A stretch of 45,277 nt of DNA from Microbacterium sp. (lineage in GTDB: Bacteria > Actinomycetota > Actinomycetes > Actinomycetales > Microbacteriaceae). The notes below the pieces were generated by a model, which worked only from the letters and a program-made list of their open reading frames with translations, had not been told where the DNA came from and made no database searches. Positions 5,326 through 13,568 of the stretch are shown piece after piece. The position numbers and the translations under genes are program-made. The stretch lies in contig QFPM01000026.1 of NCBI GenBank assembly GCA_003248655.1, positions 1-45,277 on the forward strand. The letters are read 5' to 3'. How positions within the stretch are numbered: the first letter of the stretch is position 1; each line of letters starts with the position of its first letter.

Positions 5326-7553
5326 GGGAGTGGCTGACGGCCCAGGAGATCGCCGACGAGGCGCTGCCGGAGCTTCCGAGCACGAAGCGCGGCGTCCAGA
5401 TGCTGTCGGATCGCCTCGGCTGGGACAGCAGCATGGCCTACGCCCGTCCGCGCAAGGGCCGCGGCGGCGGCCTCGAATACAACATCGCGCTGTTCCCGGC
5501 CTTCGCCCGGATCACCTATGAGCGCCGCCACCGCAAGGTGCTGCAGCACGCGCCCGCGACGCCGGTTCCGGCCGAGACCGCGGCGCCGCGGATGACCGCC
5601 CGCGCCGCGACCGAGCGCGACGCCCGCATCGCCGTGCTCGACAGCTACGAGGCCTTCGCCCGCGGCCAGCGCCTCACCCAGCAGTCGCTGCTCTCGATCT
5701 TCGTCGCCCGCTACAACGCCGGCGACCTGCCGGCCGAGCCATGGGTGCGCGAGACGCTCCCGCGCCTCAGCGCCCGGAGCCTGTTCCGCTGGCGCGCGAA
5801 CCGGGACCGCCTCGGTCACGATCCGGCGAAGTCGCGGCTCGGAACCGGGCTGATCGACACGGCTTTCGAAGGCCGTTTGAAAGGCTTCGTGCTCGGCGCG
5901 ATCGCGACCCAGCCGCATCTCTGCGCCGACGAGCTCCGCAGCCAGATCCGCTACGAGTTCGGCGACATGATCCCGGACCGTTCGGGCGCGCTGAAGCCGG
6001 TCCCGCCCGTCCGGACCCTGCAGGCCTACGTCAAGGCGCTGAAGGTCCGCGAGGCGGTCGTTCTCGCGCAGTGGACCAATCCGGACCACTACCGCAGCCA
6101 CATGGCGCCGGCCGGCACGCGCAGCCACGCCTGGGTGACGAAGCCGAACCAGCTCTGGATGATCGACGCCTCGCCGATCGACGCGCTCTGCATCGACGGC
6201 CGCCACACGATCTACGCCTGCATCGACGTCGCGACCCGCCGCACGCTGCTCTACGTCAGCCGCACGCCCCGCGCCCAGGCGGTCGCGATGCTGATCCGCA
6301 ACGCGATCCTCGCCTGGGGCGTCCCGACCGAGATCAAGACGGACAACGGCTCGGACTTCGTCGCGCAGGACACCACGCGGCTGTTCCGGCTGCTCGGGAT
6401 CGAGCACACGCTCTCCGATCCCTACACGCCGCAGCAGAAGGGCCATGTCGAGCGCGTCATCAAGACGTTCCAGCACCGCTTCGCCGTCCTTCTGCCGGGC
6501 TATGTCGGCCATTCGGTCGCCGACCGGAAGGCGATCGAGGAGCGGAAAAGCTTCGCCGACCGCCTCGGCCAGCCGGACGACAAGACATTCGGCGTCGAGC
6601 TCCGGGGCGCAGAGCTGCAGGCCTACGCCGACCAGTGGATCGCGCTGAAATACCAGCACCGTCCGCATCAGGGCCTGCGCAAGTCTCCGCTCGGCCGAAC
6701 GCCCTATCTCGCGGCGCTCGCGAGCCGCGAGGCGATGCGGACCGTCGACGCCCGCGCGCTCGACGTGCTGCTGATGCCGATCGCCGGCGGCGACGGGGTC
6801 CGCACCGTCACCAAGACGGGGATCCGGATCGACCACCACCATTACGTCTGCCTGCAGGCGCTCCCGGGCGACCGGCTGTTCGTCCGCATGGACCTCTCGG
6901 ACGCCGGCCGCGCCTACGCCTTCTCGGTCGATGACGGGACCTTCGTGGGCGAGGCGTTCTGCGCCGAGCTCGCCGGCATCGATCCGGCCGAGCTCACCCG
7001 CGCCCACAAGGCCGCCCAGGCCGAGCTGCTCGCCGGCCGCGCCCGCGAGGCGAAGGCTGAGGCCCGCAAGATCAAAAAGGGTCCGAACCTGCTCGAGCGC
7101 TCGCTCGAGGTCGCCCGCCGCGACGTGCCCGACGTCATCCCGTTCCCCAAGCGCGAGGTCGCGCACGAGACGCCGGCGATCGCCGCCGCGCTGTCCGTCG
7201 ACCGCCCGGCCGAGATCGTCCCGCTCGATCCGCGCCAGGCGGCGGAGCTGGAGCGCCTCCGGGCCGAGGCCGACGTCGCGACCCCGAACCTCGACCGGCT
7301 CGCGGCCGAGGGCGCGGCCCGCGCCGCGGAGGCCGAAGCCCGCGTCCATGTGGTCTCCGACAAGGTCGCGGCGCTGCCGGCGAGCCCGAAGGAGCGGTTC
7401 CGGCGCGCCAAGACGCTCGAGGCCGCGATCCTCGCCGGCGAGGCCGTCGAGATCGCCGACGCGATGTGGGTCGGGGCCTACCAGAACTCGGCGGAATTCC
7501 GGGCGCACCAGCGGATCTACGAGGCGGAAGGCCCGGAGTGGCTCGCCTTCTGA
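5322..7553 (+). CDS. A: MuA-type DDE transposase
   Basis: The product has 743 residues. It starts at a GTG overlapping the previous stop; from there REWLTAQEIADEALPELPST fits the N-terminal Mu DNA-binding winged helix, while the longer open frame upstream has no such similarity. The integrase-type core lies near residues 275-385, with catalytic residues Asp282 (WMIDAS), Asp341 (KTDNGSDF) and Glu377 (KGHVERVIKTF). Asp341 and Glu377 are separated by 35 residues, the classic DD35E spacing, shorter than in Mu itself. A beta-barrel-like segment and a charged C-terminal tail follow; the tail is where MuA contacts MuB. It should bind sites L1, L2 and R1-R3 and catalyse replicative transposition. Confidence 0.95.
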   Translation: MREWLTAQEIADEALPELPSTKRGVQMLSDRLGWDSSMAYARPRKGRGGGLEYNIALFPAFARITYERRHRKVLQHAPATPVPAETAAPRMTARAATERDARIAVLDSYEAFARGQRLTQQSLLSIFVARYNAGDLPAEPWVRETLPRLSARSLFRWRANRDRLGHDPAKSRLGTGLIDTAFEGRLKGFVLGAIATQPHLCADELRSQIRYEFGDMIPDRSGALKPVPPVRTLQAYVKALKVREAVVLAQWTNPDHYRSHMAPAGTRSHAWVTKPNQLWMIDASPIDALCIDGRHTIYACIDVATRRTLLYVSRTPRAQAVAMLIRNAILAWGVPTEIKTDNGSDFVAQDTTRLFRLLGIEHTLSDPYTPQQKGHVERVIKTFQHRFAVLLPGYVGHSVADRKAIEERKSFADRLGQPDDKTFGVELRGAELQAYADQWIALKYQHRPHQGLRKSPLGRTPYLAALASREAMRTVDARALDVLLMPIAGGDGVRTVTKTGIRIDHHHYVCLQALPGDRLFVRMDLSDAGRAYAFSVDDGTFVGEAFCAELAGIDPAELTRAHKAAQAELLAGRAREAKAEARKIKKGPNLLERSLEVARRDVPDVIPFPKREVAHETPAIAAALSVDRPAEIVPLDPRQAAELERLRAEADVATPNLDRLAAEGAARAAEAEARVHVVSDKVAALPASPKERFRRAKTLEAAILAGEAVEIADAMWVGAYQNSAEFRAHQRIYEAEGPEWLAF

Positions 7554-7562
7554 AACGACGAA

Positions 7563-7584
7563 CCCCCGGCGTGCAGGCCGGGGG
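7563..7584 (+). terminator. Stem-loop between A and B
   Basis: CCCCCGGC (7563-7570) pairs perfectly with GCCGGGGG (7577-7584) over a 6-nt loop. It starts 9 nt after the transposase stop and ends 36 nt before the B start, in the only sizeable gap of this part of the operon. No T-run follows. It may partly terminate or protect mRNA and so set the A to B ratio. Confidence 0.5.
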
Positions 7585-7620
7585 CTCGAGACGAAACGAA
7601 GCAGACGAGAGGCGCAGAGT

Positions 7621-8358
7621 ATGCAGAACCCGACCCCGGTCAACAAGCCCGCGATGCTCAGGAACGTCGCGATCTTCATGACCCTGATCGAGAAAGTCGT
7701 GGATCGCCGGCCGGATCTCCCGGGGCTCGCGTGCTTCTACGGTCCCTCGGGCTACGGCAAGACCAAGTCCGCGGTCTACGGCGCGAACCGGTATCGCGCG
7801 GCCTATGTCGAGTGCGACCAGTTCACGACCGCGAAGTCGCTGCTCGAGCTGATCCTGCAGGAGCTCGGCGTCGCGCGGCCGCGCGGCACCGTGCCGAACC
7901 TGATCGAGCAGGCGGTGCAGCAGCTCGCCGCCGATCCGCGCCGCCCGCTGATCATCGACGAAGCCCACCACATCGCCCACAAGCGCTTCATCGACCTCGC
8001 CCGCACGCTGCACGACAAGTCGACGGCGCCGGTGATCCTGATCGGCGAGGAGACGCTCCCGAAGCAGCTCGAGGCGCATGAGCGCGTCCACAACCGGATG
8101 CTGGACTGGGCCGGCGCGCAGCCCTGCGACCGCGCCGACTTCAACGCGCTCGCGAAGGCCTCCTTCCCGAACCTCAAGATCTCCGACGAGCTCGCCGAGC
8201 GGATCCTCTCCGAAACCAAGGGCAACACCCGCCGCATCGTCGTGAACCTCGCCAAGGCCGAGGAGGTCGCGAGCCAGGCGGGCGCGGAGACGGTCGACGT
8301 CGCCGCCTTCGGCCGCCCGATCGGCTCGACCGCGCCGACCCCGCGGAGGGCGGCATGA
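7621..8358 (+). CDS. B: MuB-type AAA+ ATPase, transposition target protein
   Basis: The protein of 245 residues has a Walker A motif, GPSGYGKT, at 41-48 and a Walker B motif, LIIDEAHH, at 110-117, followed by an AAA+ sensor region (VILIGEETL). MuB-family ATPases polymerise on DNA, choose the target site and activate the transposase. The short N-terminus before the ATPase core has no obvious helix-turn-helix, so it is smaller than Mu gpB and closer to TniB/IstB-like versions. I chose the ATG at 7621 because GAGAGGCG precedes it and it begins just before the ATPase fold; the open frame upstream overlaps the transposase gene. The stop overlaps the next ATG as ATGA. Confidence 0.92.
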   Translation: MQNPTPVNKPAMLRNVAIFMTLIEKVVDRRPDLPGLACFYGPSGYGKTKSAVYGANRYRAAYVECDQFTTAKSLLELILQELGVARPRGTVPNLIEQAVQQLAADPRRPLIIDEAHHIAHKRFIDLARTLHDKSTAPVILIGEETLPKQLEAHERVHNRMLDWAGAQPCDRADFNALAKASFPNLKISDELAERILSETKGNTRRIVVNLAKAEEVASQAGAETVDVAAFGRPIGSTAPTPRRAA

Positions 8359-8963
8359 GCAAGATCCTCGCCCTCGACGCCAAGGTCGTCCCGCCGCGCG
8401 GCCAGGAGCACTACTGGCGCGTCATCCGCTCGTTCGACTCCGGGCGCGGCGAGTGGACGATCCGGGACATCGAGAGCCTCAGCAGCGGCGAGTCTTCAGC
8501 GTCGATCCGGGAATACGTCCGCCGCCTGACCCTCGCCGGCTACGTGGCCTTCGTCCGCGACGAGCAGTGCGGCGCGATCCGCCGGACGGTCTACCGGCTC
8601 GCCAAGACCAGCCGCGAGGCCCCGCGCGTGACCCGCGCCGGTTTCGAGCTCGAGGAAAGCGTCAGTCAGACCATGTGGCGGACGATGAAGCTTCTGAAGA
8701 GCTTCACCGACGCCAGCCTGCTCGCGGCTTTGCTGGAGGGCGGCCGGAAGACCACGCTCAACACGGTCGCCACCTATTGCCGGCAGCTCGCCCGCGCCGG
8801 GGTCCTCAGCGCCTCGAAGGGCGCGCCCGGCGAGGGCCAGAACTACCGCCTCGTGATGGCGCAGCTTGGCCCGATCGCGCCCAAGATCCTGCGCTCGAAG
8901 CTTGTCTATGACGCCAATGGCGCGCGCTTCCTCGGCGTCGCCGAGACGAGGGAACAGCCATGA
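8355..8963 (+). CDS. Early protein with two winged-helix-like segments
   Basis: The product is 202 residues. Residues about 15-85 (EHYWRVIRSFDSGRGEWTIR and the following RRLTLAGYVAFVRD) and 108-170 (WRTMKLLKSFTDASLLAALL and RQLARAGVLSASKG) each follow a helix-helix-strand pattern typical of winged helices, so the protein looks internally duplicated. This resembles unnamed proteins encoded after B in related Mu-like phages. It overlaps both neighbours by 4 nt, showing translational coupling. A role in transcription or transposition control is inferred from fold and place only. Confidence 0.65.
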   Translation: MSKILALDAKVVPPRGQEHYWRVIRSFDSGRGEWTIRDIESLSSGESSASIREYVRRLTLAGYVAFVRDEQCGAIRRTVYRLAKTSREAPRVTRAGFELEESVSQTMWRTMKLLKSFTDASLLAALLEGGRKTTLNTVATYCRQLARAGVLSASKGAPGEGQNYRLVMAQLGPIAPKILRSKLVYDANGARFLGVAETREQP

Positions 8964-9391
8964 GGCCCGGTCCCCGTCGCGGCGCCGTGGGCGCCGCCCC
9001 CGATTATGTGGCGAAGGCGCACGCCGCCTGGGGAACGCCGCCGGACTGGATCGTCGCGCTCGCCGAGGAAGCCACCAGGGCGACCGCCAAGGCGACGGCT
9101 GCGCGGCTCGGCTACTCCACGTCGGTCGTCACCACCGCGATCACGGGCGGCTACCGCGGCAGCATGGAGCGCCTCGAGCAGCTCGTCCGCGGCGCGCTCA
9201 TGGACCTCAAGGTCGATTGCCCGGTGCTCGGCGAGATCGGCCGCGACCGCTGCCTCATGGAGCAGCGCGAGCCCTTCCGCGCCTCGAGCGCCCATCGCGC
9301 CCAGCTTTTCCACGCCTGCAACACGCCCGGCCGCTGCCCGCATTCCAAGGCCAGCCGGCCGGCGATCGCCGAAGGAGGCGAACCGTCATGA
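8960..9391 (+). CDS. HTH protein with a Cys cluster
   Basis: The protein has 143 residues. Residues about 28-65 (DWIVALAEEATRATAKATAA, then YSTSVVTTAITGGYRG) form a lambda-repressor-like helix-turn-helix. Cys87, Cys98, Cys120 and Cys126, the last two in an ACNTPGRC segment, could bind zinc or form a structural cluster. Proteins of this design are common in the early operons of alphaproteobacterial transposable phages, but I know no function for them. It is coupled to both neighbours by 4-nt overlaps. Confidence 0.65.
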   Translation: MRPGPRRGAVGAAPDYVAKAHAAWGTPPDWIVALAEEATRATAKATAARLGYSTSVVTTAITGGYRGSMERLEQLVRGALMDLKVDCPVLGEIGRDRCLMEQREPFRASSAHRAQLFHACNTPGRCPHSKASRPAIAEGGEPS

Positions 9392-9744
9392 CGACGATCA
9401 TTCCGATCTCGCGCGGCGAGGATCCGCGTCTCGCGCTCGACCTGCTGTCCGACCATCTGCGCGGCGCCGAGGACCACGGCGTCTTCATCCCGGCGTCCGA
9501 GTGCGCGACCATCGCCGCGCTGATCGAGCGCGTCGCCGTGCGGCTGATGATGCTCGAGGGCGTCGAGAACGCGGCGCGCGCCCGGATGAACGCCGAGGCG
9601 GGACTGAAGCGCCTCGCCGACGTCGAGCCCGAACCGGAGACGTGCCTCGTCGACCTCAGGGCGCTCGAGGCCGCGATCGCGACCGGCAAGGTGCTGCCGC
9701 TTCCCATGCGCGCCCATGTCGAACGCCCGGGAGCCCGGCCATGA
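9388..9744 (+). CDS. Small early protein, helical
   Basis: The gene encodes 118 residues from an ATG overlapping the previous stop (ATGA), with GGAGG upstream. It is mainly helical, with a long amphipathic stretch (ECATIAALIERVAVRLMMLE), and ends in AHVERPGARP. No recognised domain or catalytic motif. The 4-nt overlaps on both sides show that it belongs to the early operon. Function unknown. Confidence 0.6.
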   Translation: MTTIIPISRGEDPRLALDLLSDHLRGAEDHGVFIPASECATIAALIERVAVRLMMLEGVENAARARMNAEAGLKRLADVEPEPETCLVDLRALEAAIATGKVLPLPMRAHVERPGARP

Positions 9745-9944
9745 GCGGCCTCCGCCCTCCGGCGGTCGGCCGGCTCGTCCCGATCGAGGCGATCTTCGAG
9801 GGCCTCGTGCTCGGGCTCTGGGCGCTCGAGCACGACACGCTGACGATCGCCAAGACCGTCGGCGCGACGGAAGCGCAGGTCTACAACATCGTGGCGCGCC
9901 GGCCCGTTTGGATGCGCCGCCGGCGCCGGGAGCTGTTCCAGTGA
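9741..9944 (+). CDS. Very small HTH-like protein
   Basis: The 67-residue product contains a probable helix-turn-helix (TLTIAKTVGATEAQVYNIVA) followed by an Arg-rich end (RRPVWMRRRRREL), consistent with DNA binding. It starts at an ATG overlapping the previous stop and ends at a TGA overlapping the GTG of the GcrA-like gene. No named family is recognised. Confidence 0.6.
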   Translation: MSGLRPPAVGRLVPIEAIFEGLVLGLWALEHDTLTIAKTVGATEAQVYNIVARRPVWMRRRRRELFQ

Positions 9945-10285
9945 GCGCCTGGACGCCCGAGCGGCTCGCGGAGGCCAAGGCCCTGCTGGCCGAACACTCG
10001 GCGGCCGAGGTCGGCCGGCGCCTCGGCTGCAGCAAGAGCGCGGTGCTCGGGGCGGTCTATCGCGATCGCCATGCGACGGCGAAACCGCCGCGGCCGGCCC
10101 GCTCCGCCGCGGTCGGCCGGCGCGAGCCGGAGTGGTGGGCGCGCGCGCGCCAGTACGCCGGCGATGGTCATTCAAAGGAGCTGATCGCGGCGCTCTGTGA
10201 CAGGTCGGTCGAGGCCGTCCGCACGGCGCTCGACCCGGCGCGGCGCGAGCGCCGCCGGCTCGCCGCCGCGAGGCGCGCGTCATGA
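9941..10285 (+). CDS. GcrA-like HTH protein
   Basis: The 114-residue protein begins WTPERLAEAKALLAEHSAAE, then VGRRLGCSKSAVLGAVYR. This closely follows the N-terminal helix-turn-helix of GcrA, the alphaproteobacterial regulator that acts at methylated GANTC promoters (pattern W-T-x-E-R-x-x-x-L ... S-A-x-x-I-A-x-x-L-G ... S-x-x-A-V-x-G-K-x-x-R). The C-terminal sigma-interacting part of GcrA is absent; instead a second short helix-turn-helix-like stretch is present (HSKELIAALCDRSVEAVRTA). It starts at a GTG overlapping the previous stop. It may act on phage or host promoters; whether it senses methylation is unknown. Confidence 0.65.
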   Translation: MSAWTPERLAEAKALLAEHSAAEVGRRLGCSKSAVLGAVYRDRHATAKPPRPARSAAVGRREPEWWARARQYAGDGHSKELIAALCDRSVEAVRTALDPARRERRRLAAARRAS

Positions 10286-10608
10286 CCAGCTTCGCCGCCG
10301 TCATCGCAATCGTGGCGCAGGACTTCGGCGTCACCGCCGCCGAGGTCACCGGCACCGGCCAGGAACAGCGCGTCGCCGAGCCGCGCCAGATCGCGATGTA
10401 TCTCTGCCGCCGCGCCCGCCCGAAGGCCGGCGTCCGCCGCATCGGCGACGTCTTCGGCCGCGCCGGCAACACCGTCTGCCGCTCGGTCCATCTCGTCGAA
10501 CGCCGCCGCCGGGCGCCGGCGATCGACGCCCTTCTGAGCCGTCTCGAAGCGCGCCTCGACGCCGTTCGAACCCCGTTTGAAACGAAGGAGATCAGCCATG
10601 TCCGCTGA
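10282..10608 (+). CDS. DnaA domain IV-like DNA-binding protein
   Basis: The 108-residue protein is almost only a DnaA C-terminal domain. VAQDFGVTAAEVTGTGQEQR, then AEPRQIAMYLCRRA (34-47) and IGDVFGRAGNTVCRSV (54-69) match in order the DnaA signature helices, including the R-x-I-A-M-Y-L stretch and the loop equivalent to the DnaA-box recognition segment (GRDHTTVxHA, here GRAGNTVCRSV). There is no ATPase domain. It could compete at DnaA boxes or bind phage sites. It overlaps its upstream neighbour by 4 nt and the DUF3164 gene by 11 nt. Confidence 0.75.
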   Translation: MTSFAAVIAIVAQDFGVTAAEVTGTGQEQRVAEPRQIAMYLCRRARPKAGVRRIGDVFGRAGNTVCRSVHLVERRRRAPAIDALLSRLEARLDAVRTPFETKEISHVR

Positions 10609-11251
10609 AACGACCGCGGCCGAGCGCGACGACGGCGTCACCGACGTCAACGGCCATCCGTTCATGTACGACGCGCAGTTCCGGCTCGTCCCGCTGCACC
10701 TCGTGAAGCCGGTCGACAAGCTCATCGACGAGCTCGTCCGCGAGCTCATGGCCGAGGCGACCGGGCTCGCCGCCGAGATGGCGGCGCTCAAGGTCAAGTG
10801 GTTCGAGCGCATCGCCTCGATCGAGGCGCTGATCGCGCAGGAGTACGGCGCGAAGCTCGGCGGCCCGAAGGGCAACATGGCCCTCACGACTTACGACGCC
10901 CGCCAGCGCGTCCAGGTGCAAGTGCAGGACCAGATCACCTTCGGTCCCGAGCTGCAGGCCGCCAAGGCGCTGGTCGACGAGTGCATCGCCGAATGGTCGG
11001 CCGACGCCAACGGCAACATCCGCGCGCTCGTCGAGCACGCCTTCCAGGTCGACAAGGAAGGCCGCATCAACCGCGCCGCTCTGTTCGCCCTGCGCCGGCT
11101 CGCGATCGAGGACCCGCGCTGGAAGCGGGCCATGGACGCGATCACGGACAGCATCCGGACGATCGGCTCCAAGACTTACCTGCGCTTCCACCGCCGCGAC
11201 CACGCCCGCGGCCAGTGGGAGATGGTCGCGCTCGACATGGCGGCCGCGTGA
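10598..11251 (+). CDS. DUF3164 family protein
   Basis: The product is 217 residues from an ATG with AAGGAG 7-10 nt upstream; this start was chosen over a frame start at 10577. It shows the DUF3164 pattern: an N-terminal DVNGHPFMYDAQFRLVPLHL segment, a long helical middle (VRELMAEATGLAAEMAALK), then a core with GPKGNMALTTYDARQRVQV and a C-terminal KTYLRFHRRD. DUF3164 proteins are typical of the early operon of Mu-like phages (Mu gp8 region) and have no settled function. The stop overlaps the next ATG as TGATG. Confidence 0.88.
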   Translation: MSAETTAAERDDGVTDVNGHPFMYDAQFRLVPLHLVKPVDKLIDELVRELMAEATGLAAEMAALKVKWFERIASIEALIAQEYGAKLGGPKGNMALTTYDARQRVQVQVQDQITFGPELQAAKALVDECIAEWSADANGNIRALVEHAFQVDKEGRINRAALFALRRLAIEDPRWKRAMDAITDSIRTIGSKTYLRFHRRDHARGQWEMVALDMAAA

Positions 11252-11466
11252 TGACCGAGAGCAGCGCACCCATCCACGTCGTGATCCCGAACGTGCGGCT
11301 CGAAACCGACGAATACCTGGACGAGGTCCGACTCGTCTTCGACTGCCCGACCACCGCGCAACTGGAGCAGGTCTTCGACCTGCTTGCTTCCGCCATACGC
11401 GAGAAAACCCTGACGTTCGGCCCGATCACCTTCATCGCCGACGCCATCATCGAGGAACGGTCATGA
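11251..11466 (+). CDS. Small early protein, acidic
   Basis: The frame encodes 71 residues from an ATG in a TGATG overlap with the DUF3164 gene. It begins MTESSAPIHVVIPNVRLETD and has a mixed strand-helix pattern with an amphipathic helix (TTAQLEQVFDLLASAIREKT). No domain is recognised. Coupling on both sides supports it as a real gene. Confidence 0.55.
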   Translation: MTESSAPIHVVIPNVRLETDEYLDEVRLVFDCPTTAQLEQVFDLLASAIREKTLTFGPITFIADAIIEERS

Positions 11467-11831
11467 TCCACATCGCCCGCGCCGGCGGCCCGGTCGCCCG
11501 CGTCACCACCTCCCGCGTCGGCGACGAAGTCGTCGTCGCCGCCTTCACATGCGCCTGCCCGGACTGCGCCGCGGCCGTCCTCGAGACGCTCGACGCGACC
11601 ATCGCGTCGGCGAGCTTCGACTTCTCGGCCGTGGCCCAGATCACGGTCGAGCCGTTTCCGAAGGGCGCCCCCGTCCGCTGGTCGGTCCACGATTGGGACG
11701 CCGGCGAGGCCGCGATCGACGCGACCGTGATCCGCCGCCTCTCCGACACGCACATCGAGATCCGCACCCGCATGGGCCGGATCGTGCGCGCCCATCAGCG
11801 CGACCTCGAGCGCGGCGCGAGGGCCTCGTGA
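11463..11831 (+). CDS. Early protein of unknown function with a CxCxxC motif
   Basis: The 122-residue protein is strand-rich and includes FTCACPDCAAAVLETLDATI, a Cys motif that could bind metal but has no clear partner pair. The C-terminal part (HIEIRTRMGRIVRAHQRDLE) is basic. It overlaps its neighbours by 4 nt and 1 nt. I recognise no family. Confidence 0.55.
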   Translation: MIHIARAGGPVARVTTSRVGDEVVVAAFTCACPDCAAAVLETLDATIASASFDFSAVAQITVEPFPKGAPVRWSVHDWDAGEAAIDATVIRRLSDTHIEIRTRMGRIVRAHQRDLERGARAS

Positions 11832-12154
11832 TGGGCGGCGAGATCGGAACCCCGGAGGCGTGGGAAACCGCCGACGACGGCGACGGCTGGGAGTGGGCGG
11901 TCGTCGAAGTGTTCGGCCATCGCCGTCACGCCGGCCGCACCCGCGAGGAGGAGCGCTTCGGCGCGAAGCTGCTGCGCATCGACGTGCCGGTGAAGGGCGA
12001 TCCGGAGGCCCACGGCTGGACGACGCACTACTACGGCGGCTCGTCGATCTTCTCCTTCACGCCGGCCGAGGCGGCGACGTGCCTGCGGATCAACCGGCCT
12101 TACGCGCCGGCCAGCGCCTTGGCGCTCGCCGGTCCGGACGACGACGATGACTGA
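11831..12154 (+). CDS. Early protein of unknown function with Asp-rich tail
   Basis: The gene, starting in a TGATG overlap, encodes 107 residues. It is rich in Trp, Gly and charged residues (WETADDGDGWEWAVVEVFGH) and reads like a compact beta-rich fold; it ends in five Asp residues. HGWTTHYYGGSSIFSFTP is a distinctive stretch. I recognise no family. The last 8 nt overlap the next gene. Confidence 0.55.
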   Translation: MGGEIGTPEAWETADDGDGWEWAVVEVFGHRRHAGRTREEERFGAKLLRIDVPVKGDPEAHGWTTHYYGGSSIFSFTPAEAATCLRINRPYAPASALALAGPDDDDD

Positions 12155-12392
12155 GACCGACGCCCTCGACCTCGGCCCGGCCGAGCCCGTCGCCGCGCCG
12201 GCGCCGACGCCGGCCGGCGCGGCGATCGAGCCGAAGCTCGTCATCGCCTCCGCCTTCGCAGGCCTGTCCGAGACGCAGGCGCGCCGTGTCGCCGACCAGG
12301 TCGTCGTCGCGCTCGCGGCCGCCGGCTGGTGGTTCGTGCACGACAGCGAGCCGGGCAAGAAGACCGGCTATCGGGGGAGGCCGCAGGCATGA
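12147..12392 (+). CDS. Small early protein
   Basis: The 81-residue product has an acidic, Pro/Ala-rich N-terminus (residues 1-28) and a helical C-terminal part (SETQARRVADQVVVALAAAG) followed by a basic end. It overlaps the upstream gene by 8 nt and the next by 4 nt. No domain is recognised. Confidence 0.5.
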   Translation: MTETDALDLGPAEPVAAPAPTPAGAAIEPKLVIASAFAGLSETQARRVADQVVVALAAAGWWFVHDSEPGKKTGYRGRPQA

Positions 12393-13219
12393 GCACCCTC
12401 CGTCGCATCAAATCCGTCTCGCTGGGCGACGTCGTGCCGGGCGGCGCCGACATGGCGGAGCCGCGCTTCGAACGCGCGGACCCGAAGACCTTGCTGGTCG
12501 ACAGCGCTTATCAGCGCGAGCTGTCGACCCGCTCTATCCGCCTCATCCACAAGGTCGTGGCGAATTGGGACTGGAGGCGGTTCAAGCCGCCCGTCGTCGT
12601 CGAGATCGACGGCGGCTTCCACGTCATCGATGGGCAGCACACGGCGATCGCGGCGGCCTCGCATCCCGCGATCGACGAGATCCCGATCATGGTCGTCGAG
12701 GCGGCCGAACAGATCGACCGCGCCCGCGCCTTCATGGGCCACAACCGCGACCGCGTGAACATCACGACGACCCAGCTGTTCCACGCCGCCGTCGCCGCCC
12801 AGGATCCGGACGCCGTCACGGTCGCGCAGATCTGCGAGCGCGCCGGCGCCCGCGTCCTCAAGAACCCGCCCCCAAACGGCACCTACGAAGTTGGCGACAC
12901 CGTCGCGGTGAAGTCGCTGCTCACGATGGCGAACCAGCTCGGCGCCATGAAGGCGCGACAGGTGCTTCAGGCGCTCGTCGAGGCCAAGGCCGCACCGATC
13001 TCGGCCGATCTGATCAAGGCGTCGGCGCTCCTCGTCTCGGCGCCCGAATACGCCGAGGACATCTCGCTCGAGCAGATCACCAACGCCGTGCGCTCCCTTG
13101 GCCCGAGGGCTGAGACGGAAGCGCGCCAGCTCGCCGCCGCCAAGTGGATGCCCCTTTGGCGCGCTCTCGCCGTCGTCATCTTCAGGAGCAAGGGTCGTGG
13201 ATCACGCCGCGCGGCTTGA
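12389..13219 (+). CDS. Second ParB-like domain protein
   Basis: The product has 276 residues. Residues about 35-125 form a ParB/Srx-like fold: LLVDSAYQRELSTRSIRLIH, then FKPPVVVEIDGGFHVIDGQH and MGHNRDRVNITTTQLFHAAV. The IDGQHT box matches the nuclease-like ParB domain found in many phage proteins. The C-terminal half is helical. Such proteins may bind DNA or nucleotides; a partition role is unlikely without ParA and with another ParB upstream. The start ATG overlaps the previous stop (ATGA). The last 23 nt overlap the CtrA-like gene, an unusually long overlap for this operon. Confidence 0.75.
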   Translation: MSTLRRIKSVSLGDVVPGGADMAEPRFERADPKTLLVDSAYQRELSTRSIRLIHKVVANWDWRRFKPPVVVEIDGGFHVIDGQHTAIAAASHPAIDEIPIMVVEAAEQIDRARAFMGHNRDRVNITTTQLFHAAVAAQDPDAVTVAQICERAGARVLKNPPPNGTYEVGDTVAVKSLLTMANQLGAMKARQVLQALVEAKAAPISADLIKASALLVSAPEYAEDISLEQITNAVRSLGPRAETEARQLAAAKWMPLWRALAVVIFRSKGRGSRRAA

Positions 13220-13568
13220 GATCGTCGAGGCCGAAAACGACGAGCTTCGCGAACGCATCGTGCAGCTTGAGGAGATGCTCGGCTTTCGCACGCCGCTGCC
13301 GCTCGAATGGCGGCTGACAGGTCGTGAGGCGGGCGTCGTCGGCTTCCTGCTCAAGCGTCCTCTCGCCACCAAAAGCGAGATCATGTCGGCGCTCTACAGC
13401 CTGCAGATCGACGACGCGCCGCACGAAAAGATCGTCGACGTCTTCGTCTGCAATATCCGGAAGAAGCTCCGCCCGTTCGGCGTCAAGATCCAGACCGTCT
13501 GGGGCCAGGGCTATTCGATCGACGCATCGACGCGCGCGCGCCTCTCGGCCGAGGCGGCGCAGTCATGA
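13197..13568 (+). CDS. CtrA-type winged-helix protein without receiver domain
   Basis: The 123-residue protein starts at a GTG within the end of the previous gene, with an AGGAG about 10 nt upstream. Residues 5-28 form a coiled coil (EIVEAENDELRERIVQLEEM). Residues about 35-108 are an OmpR/PhoB winged helix: LTGREAGVVGFLL, KIVDVFVCNIRKKL (78-91) and TVWGQGYSI (100-108). These match the CtrA C-terminal domain (KIIDVFICKLRKKL and ETVWGRGY) better than a generic OmpR domain. There is no phosphoreceiver domain, so activity is not controlled by phosphorelay on this protein. It could act on CtrA-type sites in host or phage. Confidence 0.75.
   Translation: MDHAARLEIVEAENDELRERIVQLEEMLGFRTPLPLEWRLTGREAGVVGFLLKRPLATKSEIMSALYSLQIDDAPHEKIVDVFVCNIRKKLRPFGVKIQTVWGQGYSIDASTRARLSAEAAQS

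Noticed and set aside
5226..7679. Leftward 817-residue open frame opposite the transposase
   Set aside because: It mirrors the DDE transposase gene and is Arg/Asp/Gly-rich with no motif; a typical GC-rich antisense frame.
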